Part shown: positions 7,274-17,800 of the stretch, in pieces | How positions within the stretch are numbered: the stretch's first letter is position 1 | How the letters are laid out: each line of letters begins with the position of its first letter | NCBI RefSeq assembly: GCF_000373245.1 | Contig: NZ_KB890739.1 | Location: 907,099-971,098, forward strand | Reading direction: 5' to 3' | DNA: 64,000 bases | Source of the DNA: Echinicola pacifica DSM 19836 | GTDB taxonomy: Bacteria > Bacteroidota > Bacteroidia > Cytophagales > Cyclobacteriaceae | Made by a program: the position numbers and the translations under genes | The notes under the pieces: generated by a model | Seen by the model: only the letters and a program-made list of their open reading frames with translations | Told to the model about the DNA's origin: nothing | Databases searched by the model: none

Positions 7274-9433
7274 TTAGGCAGGGATATCACAGGAAGAAGA
7301 TCGGTCCCACACTCTGTGTTTTGCAGCGGTTTTCAGGAAGCCATCTACATCTCCATTGGCTATAACCCCAATTTTCTCTAGCTCCGCACCGCTATCTGTG
7401 CTGATTTTATGTGCTTCTGTGGCTTCCCAGAGGGTCTTACCCTGACCATCCATTCCTATAGCTTTGCAATGCTTGAACATCTCATTGACGAAAAGGATGG
7501 CATCTGGATTTTTGGTGAGCATCTCTGCGCTGTCTTTGCCATCAGGGAGATAGACGGCATCGAAGATCACCGATGGGGAGGTGAGGAAAGTGGTGTCCAC
7601 CTTGATATCATCTCCCTCGGCAGATTTTATCTTACCTAGCTTGGTGCTCACAATTTTCACATTCGCACCTTTTTCTGAAGCCATTTTCTTAAGAGCCTCT
7701 ATGGATTTACTGCTGACTCCAGCCGCTGCCAATACCGCAAAATCCCTTCCTTGGACGGAATTGCCATTTCGGAAGCTCATACTTAGTGACTCAGATTTTT
7801 TTACTGAAGGTTTGGCAGGTCCTGATTGGTAATCCTCTGGATCCCCATCTGCAGGAATGCTCTGATTTAGGTCCATATCGAGTTCCACCGGTAAGTCCAA
7901 GCCTAGATTCTCGGCTATTTCCTCTGCCAAATCCTCATTCACCTCAGATAGCATGGCGACCACCCGCTTGTGGATGTCCTCGCGGCTTACCTTACTTAGC
8001 TCAAAGGTCAGTGCCTGCTTAATATGCTCTTTTTCTACGGCCGTCTGGCTATCGAAAAACATCTTTGCCTGGCTATAATGATCAAAGAAGCTCTTGCTTC
8101 TCTCCTTGATTTTATGTCCGGAAACCGGCTCTTGATAATGGGTAAAACCGCCATTCTTCATTGCTGATTGGAATGGGCAGCCACCTCCGGTTTGATTGGG
8201 GTGATAGCTGCTTTGACCCTCATTGATGGTCTGCCGGCCATAGCCATCTCGCTGATTATTATGTACCGGGCATACCGGACGATTTATCGGAATCTCATGG
8301 AAGTTGGGTCCGCCGAGGCGAATCAACTGCGTGTCGGTATAAGAAAATAATCTGCCTTGGAGCAGCGGGTCATTGCTGAAGTCTATTCCCGGTACCAGAT
8401 GCCCAGGGTGGAAGGCCACCTGCTCCGTCTCCGCAAAGAAGTTTGCAGGGTTTCTATCCAATACCATCTTACCGATGATCTTGACAGGAACAAGCTCCTC
8501 AGGGATCAACTTCGTGGCGTCGAGGATATCAAAGTCAAATTTGTGTTCATCTTCCTCAGGGATAATCTGCACGCCAAGCTCAAATTCCGGGTAATTGCCA
8601 TCTTCAATGGATTTCCACAGATCCCTTCTTAAGAAATCCGGGTCATATCCGCTGATTTTCTGCGCCTCATCCCAGGTTACACTGTGCACCCCGTTCTTAG
8701 GCTTCCAATGGAATTTTACGAAGTGTGACTTGCCTTCCTTATTTACAAAGCGGAAGGTATGTATTCCAAAGCCTTCCATCATGGAAAAACTCCTCGGGAT
8801 GGCTCGATCACTCATCACCCACATGATCATATGCATGCTCTCTGGCATCAGGGAAACGAAATCCCAAAAAGTATCATGGGCAGAAGCGGCCTGTGGAATC
8901 TCATTATGCGGCTCAGGCTTTACGGAATGGATGAGGTCAGGGAATTTTACCGCATCCTGAATAAAGAATACGGGAATATTATTGCCTACCAAATCATAAT
9001 TGCCTTCCTCAGTATAGAATTTCACTGCAAATCCACGCACATCACGCGCCAGATCTGTACTTCCCTTAGAGCCCGCCACAGTGCTAAACCTAGCGAATAC
9101 TGGTGTTCTGGTACCTGGTTTCTGAAGAAAATTGGCCATGGTGTATTCCTCAAGGTTTTCGTAAGACTCAAAATACCCGTGCGCCCCGGCTCCACGAGCA
9201 TGCACCACGCGCTCAGGAATTCTCTCATGATCAAAATGCGTCATCTTCTCTCTGAAATGGAAATCCTCCATTATAGATGGTCCACGCTGTCCCGCTTTTA
9301 GGGAATTTTGATCATCATTTATCTTCAGACCTTGGTTGGTGGTCATCGCCTGATCATCCCCGCTTACTGTGTTCTTGTTGAGATCTTTCTGTTTGGCATT
9401 TTCACCTGCCTCAGATGGTTTGTTATTAGCCAT
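7274..9433 (-). CDS. katE: Catalase HPII, large-subunit type
   Basis: A 719-residue monofunctional haem catalase that breaks down hydrogen peroxide. The length fits the large-subunit clade, in which a C-terminal flavodoxin/DJ-1-like domain (about residues 560-715) follows the catalase core. The distal catalytic His is H78 in RVVHARGAGAHG; the proximal haem-binding Tyr is Y365 in LFSYTDTQLIRLGGPNFHEIP. There is no signal peptide, so it is cytoplasmic. The start is the ATG complement at 9431-9433, with a leader containing AACCACTAAAAC, the same 12-mer found in front of the SDR stress gene, and no Shine-Dalgarno. It is monocistronic with its own terminator. Product assignment is secure. Confidence 0.97.
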   Translation of the reverse strand: MANNKPSEAGENAKQKDLNKNTVSGDDQAMTTNQGLKINDDQNSLKAGQRGPSIMEDFHFREKMTHFDHERIPERVVHARGAGAHGYFESYENLEEYTMANFLQKPGTRTPVFARFSTVAGSKGSTDLARDVRGFAVKFYTEEGNYDLVGNNIPVFFIQDAVKFPDLIHSVKPEPHNEIPQAASAHDTFWDFVSLMPESMHMIMWVMSDRAIPRSFSMMEGFGIHTFRFVNKEGKSHFVKFHWKPKNGVHSVTWDEAQKISGYDPDFLRRDLWKSIEDGNYPEFELGVQIIPEEDEHKFDFDILDATKLIPEELVPVKIIGKMVLDRNPANFFAETEQVAFHPGHLVPGIDFSNDPLLQGRLFSYTDTQLIRLGGPNFHEIPINRPVCPVHNNQRDGYGRQTINEGQSSYHPNQTGGGCPFQSAMKNGGFTHYQEPVSGHKIKERSKSFFDHYSQAKMFFDSQTAVEKEHIKQALTFELSKVSREDIHKRVVAMLSEVNEDLAEEIAENLGLDLPVELDMDLNQSIPADGDPEDYQSGPAKPSVKKSESLSMSFRNGNSVQGRDFAVLAAAGVSSKSIEALKKMASEKGANVKIVSTKLGKIKSAEGDDIKVDTTFLTSPSVIFDAVYLPDGKDSAEMLTKNPDAILFVNEMFKHCKAIGMDGQGKTLWEATEAHKISTDSGAELEKIGVIANGDVDGFLKTAAKHRVWDRSSSCDIPA

Positions 9434-10074
9434 TGGTAGTGGTTTTAGTGGTTATGTATTAGTTCCAAAAAAAATGTCCTTAACTATACCTGATTTTTCC
9501 CCACATAGGAAAAGTCCTAATAGGTGAATAATACCATAAATAGTTATAAAGACACGGTAAGCACTTTATGCTAAATTCATGCCTAAATGGAGAATTTTGA
9601 GAAAAAATTGCTGAATTTCATACTTCAAGTGTAGTTGAATGATTTATTGATGAAAAATTACATTAAAACCATAGTTTTACACCAGATTATAAAGAAGAAG
9701 ATTCCTCCGCTCAGCTGGTATTAATTGATCCGCAAAAGGAGGGAAGAAAATGGAGCAAAGTCATAAAGCTGGCGAATAGCAGGGGGAGGAGATCCGGAGG
9801 GGTCTGCTGATGGAGGAGCAGGGGAGGTCGGTCGGCGGGGGCATGGAAATAGCCAGGTTTAGGCTGTTGGCTGGACGGAAATAAGTTGATAATTTTTATT
9901 TTCCTCCCAAATAGTTACTTCCATCCATGGAATATTGATTAAATTGCCTGTCAAAATTAATTTTTGCAAAATTAACCATAGCGTAGAGGATAAGGGCTTA
10001 CCCAAGGTTTTTGTCTGAGCGCAGATAGTGAAGCATATACAAGCAATTAATACCAAATAACAAACCATAGAATT
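9434..10074. promoter_or_regulatory. Divergent katE/gnd intergenic region
   Basis: 640 bp between the divergent catalase and gnd genes must hold both promoters. I find no convincing full -33/-7 pair. From 9782 to 9841 the plus strand is markedly purine-rich, with runs of four or five G. No coding frame with protein character is present. Confidence 0.5.
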
Positions 10075-11529
10075 ATGACAAAGCTTGCTGATATAGGCTT
10101 GATAGGCCTGGCGGTAATGGGTGAAAACCTCGTGCTAAATATGGAAAGCAAAGGCTTTACGGTGGCCGTATATAACCGTACCACTTCCAAGGTGGACAAA
10201 TTTATCGAAGGCAGAGGTGCTGGTAAAAACTTTATCGGAGCCCACTCCATCAAGGAATTGGTGGACGCCTTAGAGAAACCTCGTAAGGTGATGATGCTAG
10301 TGAAGGCTGGGGATCCAGTGGATAGCTTCATTGAGCAGATTATTCCTCATCTGGAAGAAGGAGACATTATCATTGATGGGGGCAACTCCAATTTTACTGA
10401 TACCATCCGCCGTACCGAATATGTGGAAGGAAAGGGATTCAGATTCATCGGAACGGGTGTTTCTGGTGGTGAGATAGGGGCTCTTCGTGGTCCATCTATG
10501 ATGCCAGGTGGAAGCAAAGAAGCCTGGCCACATGTAAAGGAAATCTTCCAGTCAATTTCTGCTAAGGTTGATGGCGGTGTGCCTTGCTGTGACTGGGTAG
10601 GTGCCGATGGCGCAGGTCACTATGTGAAAATGATCCATAATGGAATCGAATATGGCGATATGCAGATCATCAGTGAAGCCTATCAGTTTATGAAGGACGT
10701 TCTGAAAATGAACTATGATGAAATGCATGAGACCTTCAAAAAATGGAATACCGGAGAACTGGATTCTTACCTGATTGAGATCACTGCGGATATCCTCGCT
10801 TATAAGGACGAAGATGGGGAGCCAATGGTGGAGAAAATCCTCGATACCGCTGGCCAAAAAGGAACGGGTAAGTGGACCGGTATCGAAGCCATGCACCTTG
10901 GCGTACCTTTGACCCTGATTGCGGAATCAGTGTTTTCCCGTTTCCTAAGTGCTCAGTTGGACCTCAGAGATCAGGCTTCTCAGGTGTTTCCAGCACCGGA
11001 GATCTCCTTTGAAGGAGATAAAACCGAAATGCTCGAAAACCTTAAAATGGCCGTTTATGGAGCTAAGCTCATCTCTTATGCCCAAGGGTATAACTTGCTG
11101 ATGGAAGCCTCTAAAGCTAATAATTGGGACCTGAAATACGGTGATATTGCTTTGGTGTGGCGTGGAGGATGTATCATTCGCTCGGCCTTCTTGAGTGATA
11201 TCAAGAAAGCTTTTGATAATAATCCTGCGCTTTCGCACTTACTATTGGATGATTTCTTCAAGGATAAGGTACAAGCTGCTCAGCCAGGATGGAGAAAAGT
11301 ATGCGCTACCGCTATCACAAACGGCATTCCGGTGCCTACTTTGAGTGCTGCTCTTGCTTATTTTGATGGATTCAGAACCAAAAGACTTCCTGCAAACCTG
11401 CTTCAGGCACAGCGCGATTATTTCGGTGCTCATACTTATGAAAGAGTCGATAAGCCTAGAGGAGAATTCTTCCATACCAACTGGACTGGGGAAGGTGCCG
11501 ATACGGTATCTACTGCATATAATAGCTAA
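10075..11529 (+). CDS. gnd: 6-phosphogluconate dehydrogenase, decarboxylating
   Basis: A 484-residue cytoplasmic enzyme of the oxidative pentose phosphate pathway that converts 6-phosphogluconate and NADP+ to ribulose 5-phosphate, CO2 and NADPH. The N-terminal Rossmann motif is GLAVMGENL, the substrate-binding GVSGGEIGALRGPSMMPGG stretch is intact, and the catalytic lysine is K185 in HYVKMIHNGIEYGDMQ. Length matches the long (about 470-485 aa) dimeric family. It is flanked by a 640-bp divergent promoter region and a strong terminator, so it is a single-gene unit. No glucose-6-phosphate dehydrogenase or phosphogluconolactonase gene is next to it in this window. Confidence 0.97.
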   Translation: MTKLADIGLIGLAVMGENLVLNMESKGFTVAVYNRTTSKVDKFIEGRGAGKNFIGAHSIKELVDALEKPRKVMMLVKAGDPVDSFIEQIIPHLEEGDIIIDGGNSNFTDTIRRTEYVEGKGFRFIGTGVSGGEIGALRGPSMMPGGSKEAWPHVKEIFQSISAKVDGGVPCCDWVGADGAGHYVKMIHNGIEYGDMQIISEAYQFMKDVLKMNYDEMHETFKKWNTGELDSYLIEITADILAYKDEDGEPMVEKILDTAGQKGTGKWTGIEAMHLGVPLTLIAESVFSRFLSAQLDLRDQASQVFPAPEISFEGDKTEMLENLKMAVYGAKLISYAQGYNLLMEASKANNWDLKYGDIALVWRGGCIIRSAFLSDIKKAFDNNPALSHLLLDDFFKDKVQAAQPGWRKVCATAITNGIPVPTLSAALAYFDGFRTKRLPANLLQAQRDYFGAHTYERVDKPRGEFFHTNWTGEGADTVSTAYNS

Positions 11530-11550
11530 ACAACATACCTTTATAGGGAT

Positions 11551-11591
11551 AAAAAAAAGGCAGGTAAATTGATTTTTACCTGCCTTTATTA
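11551..11591. terminator. Bidirectional rho-independent terminator
   Basis: Perfect 13-bp inverted repeat (11556-11568 and 11575-11587) with a 6-nt loop, flanked by an A-run on the left and T-rich sequence on the right. It can end both gnd (plus) and the convergent phosphodiesterase gene (minus). Confidence 0.92.
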
Positions 11592-11643
11592 TTTTAGTGC
11601 CTTGCGGCAATAGAGACGGTCCTACCGTCCAATAAATAGTAGC

Positions 11644-12531
11644 TTATTTCGCAAAAGAACTTTCTACCGCTCTTCCTCTCCAGGAGGGATGAGATTCCAC
11701 ACCTAGCAGCTCAGCGATGGTCACGGCTGTATCATAGGTCATTACCATGTCCGTGATCTTATGACCTTCTTTGATGCCGGCACCTTGGATGATCCATGGG
11801 ATATAGACTTCCTGGGTGGTTTTGCCACCATGACCTTTCTCGATTCCTCCATGGTCAGATGACACGATGATGACGGTCTCCTCTGCAAGGCCGGAAGCCT
11901 GTACCGCATCATAGATCAGGCCTATTCTGCGGTCCACATTTTTCAGCTCTTCATAATATTCCGGTGTGTCATGACCAATATTATGTCCCACTCCATCAGG
12001 TTGGTCAAAGTGGACGAACATCAGGTTTGGCTGATCAGCTTTGAATATGCTGGCTGCTTTCTCAGCACACCAATCGTCTTTTCCCTCCCCATCGATCACC
12101 TGGTCGATTGCTTCTTTTTCTAGCAAAGGGCCGATTCCGCTCCAGCTGTATATTGCCACGGAGCTGGCTTCCGGCTGCTGCTGACGAAGCTGACCAAAAA
12201 TGGAAGGAAACAATCCATACTTGTCTATCGTTGCCGAAGGGATTTCGGGAGTTTTACTTCCCCATTCGGTATAGCCATGGGCCGTAGGTCCCGCACCCAT
12301 AATCATCGAAGCCCAGTTTACGGCACTTGACGAGGGAAGTACCGACCGCGCCTCCATAGTGTAGCTGCCTTCTTTCATCATCTTCTTGAGGTTAGGCATA
12401 TCGCTGTCAGGAATGGCATAGGCCCCTAAGCCATCACAGCCAATTAGAATGACGTGCCTGACCTTAGACTCCTGCCCAAAGACGGTACTTAACGTGATTG
12501 CTAATACAAATAAAGTGTGTAATACTTTCAT
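11644..12531 (-). CDS. Exported alkaline-phosphatase-superfamily phosphodiesterase/phosphatase
   Basis: A 295-residue protein with a signal peptide (residues 1-19) and the fold signature of type I phosphodiesterase/nucleotide pyrophosphatase enzymes. The first metal Asp is D33 in LIGCDGLGAY, the nucleophile region is PSSSAVNWASMI (Ser in place of the usual Thr of NPP enzymes), and later metal ligands are visible in HFDQPDGVGHNIG and VSSDHGGIEKGHGG. It acts in the periplasm on a phosphomono- or diester, or possibly a sulfate ester since the superfamily is promiscuous. It lies 38 bp downstream of the XRE-cupin gene, so the two probably form an operon in the SusCD locus. Confidence 0.85.
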   Translation of the reverse strand: MKVLHTLFVLAITLSTVFGQESKVRHVILIGCDGLGAYAIPDSDMPNLKKMMKEGSYTMEARSVLPSSSAVNWASMIMGAGPTAHGYTEWGSKTPEIPSATIDKYGLFPSIFGQLRQQQPEASSVAIYSWSGIGPLLEKEAIDQVIDGEGKDDWCAEKAASIFKADQPNLMFVHFDQPDGVGHNIGHDTPEYYEELKNVDRRIGLIYDAVQASGLAEETVIIVSSDHGGIEKGHGGKTTQEVYIPWIIQGAGIKEGHKITDMVMTYDTAVTIAELLGVESHPSWRGRAVESSFAK

Positions 12532-12569
12532 TTTAATGAGGTTATTAATTTGATAATGAGATCGTTGGG

Positions 12570-13148
12570 TTATTTTTGGTCTTTGAAGAAATAGATGACC
12601 AGCATTTTGGCCGTCTTCTTCGTTTCATTAATTGGATTGTGCGCTATATTACCATCAAATAATAAGGAATCGCCTTCTTTCAATACCACTGAATGGGTTT
12701 TAAAATCATACTTTACCTCCCCCGAAACCATAAACTTATACTCATACGCATCGGTGGTGACATATTCCCTCTTACTTCCCGGGGCTATCTCCAATAGCAC
12801 TATATCTATGGTGGTATTGACAAATCCCTTAGTAAATATCCTATGGTATAAATAGCCTTCAGCAGGCTCTTTCTCAAAGGTTTCATATTCCTCTTTACGC
12901 TTGACAAGGATATTGAGGCCCTTATCATTCAAGGATAGGCCCGAGAAGAATTCCATTAAATCCACTTCCAGAGAGCCGATGATCTGGATCAATACAATCA
13001 GTGAAGGGATGGTCCGCCCATTTTCGATTTGTGAGATCAATCCTTTGCTGACTTTTGCTCGGTCCGCCAGCTCCTGAACTGTTAGATTTTTAGATTTTCG
13101 GATGTTTTTGATTTTATTACTTATTTGAACCAAAACGTAATCTTCCAT
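12570..13148 (-). CDS. XRE-type regulator with C-terminal cupin
   Basis: A 192-residue transcription factor. An HTH_3/XRE DNA-binding domain covers about residues 8-65 (ELADRAKVSKGLISQIENG), and a small cupin domain covers about 110-190 with YEYKFMVSGEVKYDF and LKEGDSLLFDGNIAHNPIN. Such regulators usually sense a small molecule in the cupin barrel and repress or activate neighbouring catabolic genes. The gene lies between SusD and the phosphodiesterase on the same strand, which makes it the likely local regulator of the phosphoester locus. It is separated from susD by 208 bp containing a hairpin, so it may also have its own promoter. The ligand is unknown. Confidence 0.9.
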   Translation of the reverse strand: MEDYVLVQISNKIKNIRKSKNLTVQELADRAKVSKGLISQIENGRTIPSLIVLIQIIGSLEVDLMEFFSGLSLNDKGLNILVKRKEEYETFEKEPAEGYLYHRIFTKGFVNTTIDIVLLEIAPGSKREYVTTDAYEYKFMVSGEVKYDFKTHSVVLKEGDSLLFDGNIAHNPINETKKTAKMLVIYFFKDQK

Positions 13149-13290
13149 AATGCAAAAAAGAGGTTTAAAGAATATCGCGATGTAGCGTTTTGACCAATAG
13201 ATTCATATTCAAGACTTAAGCATAAAACTATTACTTCAAAACTTTTGGGGATCAATATAGTAATAAAGCGTTAATTTAATACTGGTAAAA

Positions 13291-13336
13291 CATAGAAAAC
13301 CGAAATATAACCATAAGTTTATTTCTGTTTTCTATG
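13291..13336 (-). terminator. Hairpin after SusD-like gene, probable terminator
   Basis: A 17-bp inverted repeat with one mismatch (13291-13307 and 13320-13336) with a 12-nt loop lies 21 bp after the SusD stop. On the minus strand it is followed by TTTT then mixed sequence; the better T-run is on the plus side. It may be a partial terminator separating SusCD from the XRE gene or an attenuating processing site. Confidence 0.55.
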
Positions 13337-13356
13337 CTTTGTTTTTTCCTATAGAT

Positions 13357-14844
13357 TTACTTTAATAGCCACATGATCTCATCCCTATCATCCACCTCAG
13401 AGCCAAACTGGCTGATGAGTGCATTGCGATAGTTCTCTTGATTGCGGTCATTTTCAGAGGAAGGATACATCCATCGTACCGGGATCTGGTCCACATTATT
13501 TTCACTGCTGAATTTATAGGAAGGGATTCCAGTTCTTCGGGTCATGAAGAAGGACTCCCAGCTCGAGTTTTCGGCAAAGGACAGGTACATCTGCTCATGG
13601 ATTCTATCCAATCCCGCCTCTCCGCTGAGGTAAGGGGCTTGAGTGCTGATGTATGCGCTGGCCGCTTCGTCGCTGAGGCCATAGAAGTTCATGGATGCGC
13701 TGATCCCCCTAGAATAATGGAAGGCAGGGTCTGCACTTATCCAACCGCGATGGGCCGCTTCCGCCAGGTTTAGCTCTTGCTCGGCATAGCCTATCCATAT
13801 GGCCGGCTGCCCAACAAAGTTCCAATATCTCTCCTCATTAGGGAAGGAATATTCACCATCCAGTTTGTTGGAGGAGTTTACTGTGCCATTGGCGGAGAAA
13901 TCTGCCCCGGCATAGCTGTTGAAGTCTGCGCGAACTGCTGCTTCATTACCAGGATTGGCATCCAAGGCATTCTGGGTGGGGTCTGCCACCGCCATCAGAC
14001 GTGGATCTTGGTATTTTTTGAGCATATCGATATAGGTATCCACATAGGTCACCGAGGCTCGATATACCGCTTGGTCAGGATTATAGGTTTGCTTGAAACC
14101 CTCTTCATTTCGGTAGCTCAGCTGGGCATTATCGGCTAGGCTGCTGAGTAGAGGGTACAGAGCAGGCTGGCTATAGATTCTGCTCATCCTACCCTGGATA
14201 TCCAGATCCGCATCGTTTTCCTTTTTGCTAAGGCTGATCAATACCCTGATAGTATAGGCGTTGATGATCTTCTGCCAGCTCTTCAGGTTGCCGTCAAAAT
14301 ACACATCTCCTTCCAAGGTTTCACCTGGATTAGAGTTGATATATGCACCCAAGGCAAGATTAGCCTCATCCAGCCAATTTAGCGACTGGATATAAACTGA
14401 CTTTTGGCTGTCATAGGCCGGAGTCGGGTTGTCGGCACCTTTCATAGATTCGGACAGCGGGATATCACCCATTCTGCGTGTCATCTCCACATAATAATAG
14501 GCCCTAAAGAAGTTGCCTATTATGCTATATACCGGGGCATTGACCCGGGCAGATTCCTCGTCCATTTTATCAATATTCCGGATATTGTCATAGCTGAAAC
14601 TTGCCCGACCAAACTGATAGCTGGGTGCCGAGGCATTATCCGTGGCGATCCACATATGGTACTGCGCAAAGGAATAACCGTCTCCGGCGAAGGAAGACTC
14701 TGGGCCTGGCGTCAAGTCTGTAAACAACAAACTCGGTGGCACAGAAAGTGGATTATTGGGGTTCTCCCTTAATTCCTCAAAGTCCAGGCAGCTGCTGGTA
14801 AGGATTAGGGTTAATAGTAAGTATATGCTCTTAAATGATTTCAT
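13357..14844 (-). CDS. SusD/RagB-family outer-membrane lipoprotein
   Basis: A 495-residue surface-binding lipoprotein that caps the SusC transporter encoded just upstream (17-bp spacing). The signal ends in a lipobox with Cys19 (TSSCLDFEE). The family pattern is present: a TPR-like helical core, a YFDGNLKSWQKIINAYTIR stretch and a C-terminal IPVRWMYPSSENDRN stretch. SusD-like proteins bind the imported ligand. The neighbours here are phosphoesterases rather than glycoside hydrolases, so the ligand may be a phosphate-containing molecule (inference). The best sequence flavour is the SusD group used for non-starch ligands, but the ligand cannot be read from sequence. Confidence 0.93.
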   Translation of the reverse strand: MKSFKSIYLLLTLILTSSCLDFEELRENPNNPLSVPPSLLFTDLTPGPESSFAGDGYSFAQYHMWIATDNASAPSYQFGRASFSYDNIRNIDKMDEESARVNAPVYSIIGNFFRAYYYVEMTRRMGDIPLSESMKGADNPTPAYDSQKSVYIQSLNWLDEANLALGAYINSNPGETLEGDVYFDGNLKSWQKIINAYTIRVLISLSKKENDADLDIQGRMSRIYSQPALYPLLSSLADNAQLSYRNEEGFKQTYNPDQAVYRASVTYVDTYIDMLKKYQDPRLMAVADPTQNALDANPGNEAAVRADFNSYAGADFSANGTVNSSNKLDGEYSFPNEERYWNFVGQPAIWIGYAEQELNLAEAAHRGWISADPAFHYSRGISASMNFYGLSDEAASAYISTQAPYLSGEAGLDRIHEQMYLSFAENSSWESFFMTRRTGIPSYKFSSENNVDQIPVRWMYPSSENDRNQENYRNALISQFGSEVDDRDEIMWLLK

Positions 14845-14861
14845 CAGTATTGCTTTTGAGA

Positions 14862-17800
14862 TTAAAACTGTAGGTTGATATTGAAGCCATAAGTTCGCTG
14901 GGCGGGCATCTGAAGGTTGGTATCCCCCGTGCTGACGGTATAGGAATCCAGGTCGCCATAGGTCTTATCCTTGGTCCAGTAAAGTAGGTTTCTGCCCACA
15001 AAGGAGATGGAGGCGTGATTAAAGAAAGTGCCTTCCACCACCGCTGAAGGTAGGTTATAAGATACCACCACCTCACGCAGCTTCACGAAGGTCTTATCGA
15101 TAAGCACCGATTGCCAGGCGGCCATATAGTTGATTGCCCAGGACTGGTAATCTACCATATAGTCATTTGGAGCATATTCTCTGGTGTCTGAGATGACGTT
15201 GCCTTCTGGATCATAAGTGACTTCTCCACCGGTAACTTTCACGCCGGAGATCAGCATGGTCTTGGCATCTTCTCCACTGATATAAGCGTCATTGGAAATC
15301 GCCCGCTCGTCATGGATGGCCTCAGGATGGGAGCCGGATCTCCATAAATCCCGCTCGTAACGGTCATAAGTCACCCCGCCAAATCTTCCGTCTAATAAGA
15401 AGCTCAGACTGATGTCCTTATACCTGAAGGTATTCTGTAAGCTCAAGGTGAAGTTGGGTTGCGTACTTCCTTGGTTGATCGCAAAATCAGTGGTCTTTGG
15501 CAGGCCGCTTGGCAGGATCACCAATTGACCGTCGGGGTTGCGCTCCCATGAGGTGTACCAATATTCGTAGAGCTCTTCTCCTACCTCCGTACGCCCTTCA
15601 TTCGTCTGTGGCGTGCCATCTGGCAGAGGAGGAAGCGAGGTCAAATAATCTGTGTATTTACCGTAATTTACGATGGCCGTCCAGTCGAAATTCTGCTTTT
15701 TGATAGGCATGAAGTTGACGGAGAAATCTATTCCCTTTCGCTCGGTAGTCCTTCCATTTTCACGTATTCCATCCCAGCCAGAGGCGGTGCTAAAGGGCTG
15801 AGTGAATATCTGTGGACCATATTTATTCTTGAAAACTGAGAAATCTACGCCGATTCGGTTATTGAAGAGCTTCGTCTCAAACCCGTATTCCAGCGAGTTG
15901 GTGAAGGATGGGGACAGATTGGGGTTTTCGATCGTCCCGGGATAGCTGGCCGTAGGTTCATTTCTCCATCGTCCACCAGTGGAGTAGGAGTTGGCTGCCG
16001 AATAGATATCCATATCCCCTCCCACGCGAGCATAGGCAGAGCGCAGTTTTAGGTAATCGATGGATTTGGGAAGGTTAAACACCTCGTTCAGCACCGTACT
16101 GAAGGTCACTGATGGGTAGAAGAAAGTGTCATTAGTCTCCGGTAGGGTGGAGGATTTATCGACTCTCCCAGTGAAGCCCACAAAAAACATCTCTTCATAG
16201 GCCAAATCCACGGAGGCATAAGCACTATATACGCCTTTGTACTGCTTATAAGAGCTTGGAGTGACCTGGTCCACGGAATTGCTGAGCTTAAATACCTCAG
16301 GGACGATCAGCTGCGTGGTGAATGCACTTTCACCTTCCTGGCGGAAATACCGCTGGTTACCTCCAAAAGTAGCGTTTAAGCCAATTTTATTGGCGAAATA
16401 ATCCTTATACGTCACTAAGAAATCAGTGTTGTTTTCAAAATAACGCGTGGCATTATACCTGAATCTCCCCCCTCTATCAGGAATATCATAGTTGTAAATA
16501 TCCATCGAGATCTCCTCATTGTCCGTAAGGGAGAAGGTGTTTAGGGTGGAGCGAATATAAGCACTCACCTTATCACTGATCTTATAGTTTAGCTTAAGAT
16601 AGGTGAGCACATCATGCTTGGTCCAGGGCTTCTTCCAGGCATAACTAAGCGCATAGGGGTTGTTATATCGCCAGTTTTCCACGAAGTTTTGCTTGATGCC
16701 TTCTTTTCCGGGAAGCCAGTAGTCCTCCATATCTCTGATATCATAGTGGGCTCCGCCCCAAATCGACATTAGGTAAATAGGAGAGCTAGGTCCATAGCTG
16801 CCACGTATTCTATTATTGGAATATTGATAGGTGTATTGCAGGGAGCCGTCAAGGTTAAACTTGTCGGATAAGATGAGGTTTCCTCTCAATCGGGTGGTGT
16901 TGATGTCCAGCTTTTGGCCGGGAGTGGAAGCCTTAGAGTATTTATAGGTATTGCTAATCACAAAACTTCCCTGATCGGTATTGGTTTGGATCGAGAGGTT
17001 ATTGGATGAGACAATGCCTGTTTCCATGAAGTTCTTGAGATTATCCTCTCCTCTGGAGATCCATGGGGTGGGAATGCGCTCTCCTGTTTCGGGATCGATA
17101 GGGGAGTCATATTGCTTGATTAATCGACCATCAAATTTGGGTCCCCAGATCGAGTAATCATAATCGTTGACCCCACCGCCACCAGCAGCACCGGTTCCGA
17201 ACTCATACCTGCCGGTATTTCCAGGGCCATATTCGGTTTGGGCATGGGGGATTCGCAAAAATCCCGTTTGGAAGGTGGTGGAGGAGTTGAAGGAAATCAA
17301 ACTTCCCTTGGCCATATTTTTTCCTGACTTGAGAGTAATCTGTATTGCGCCATTGGCGCCTAGTGACCCATAGAGAGCGGAGGCAGAGGCGGCTTTTAGC
17401 ACCGTGATATTGTCTATATCATCTGCACTGATATTCCAGAAATCGTTATTTGGCTGAGGTACCCCATCCACGACCACCAGGGGCTTGCTGCCTCGGAGGT
17501 ATAGCTGAGGGTCGGAGAAGAAGTCCGAACCGTTACTGGTGACGATCAGCCCCGCCACTTTGCCGGATAGCGATTCCACCACATTGGGAGTGACAGCCTT
17601 CTGAAGGGACTCTCCCCTCACTTCCTGCACGGCATAGCCGACGCTGGACCGGTCTTTTTCGATCCCCAAGGCCGTTACCACCACTTCATCCAGTCCTAAG
17701 GAGGAAGAAAGAAGGGTGACATTGACCATCGATCGGCCGTTTAGGGGGAATTCTAGGGTCTCATACCCCACGAATGAAAAAACTAAGGTGTCTTCTGCGG

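Noticed and set aside
8759-9301. 180-codon plus-strand frame within katE
   Set aside because: Shadow of the catalase gene; catalytic motifs are all on the minus strand.
9859-10068. Small frame upstream of gnd
   Set aside because: No homologous character; hydrophobic start by chance in AT-rich promoter sequence.
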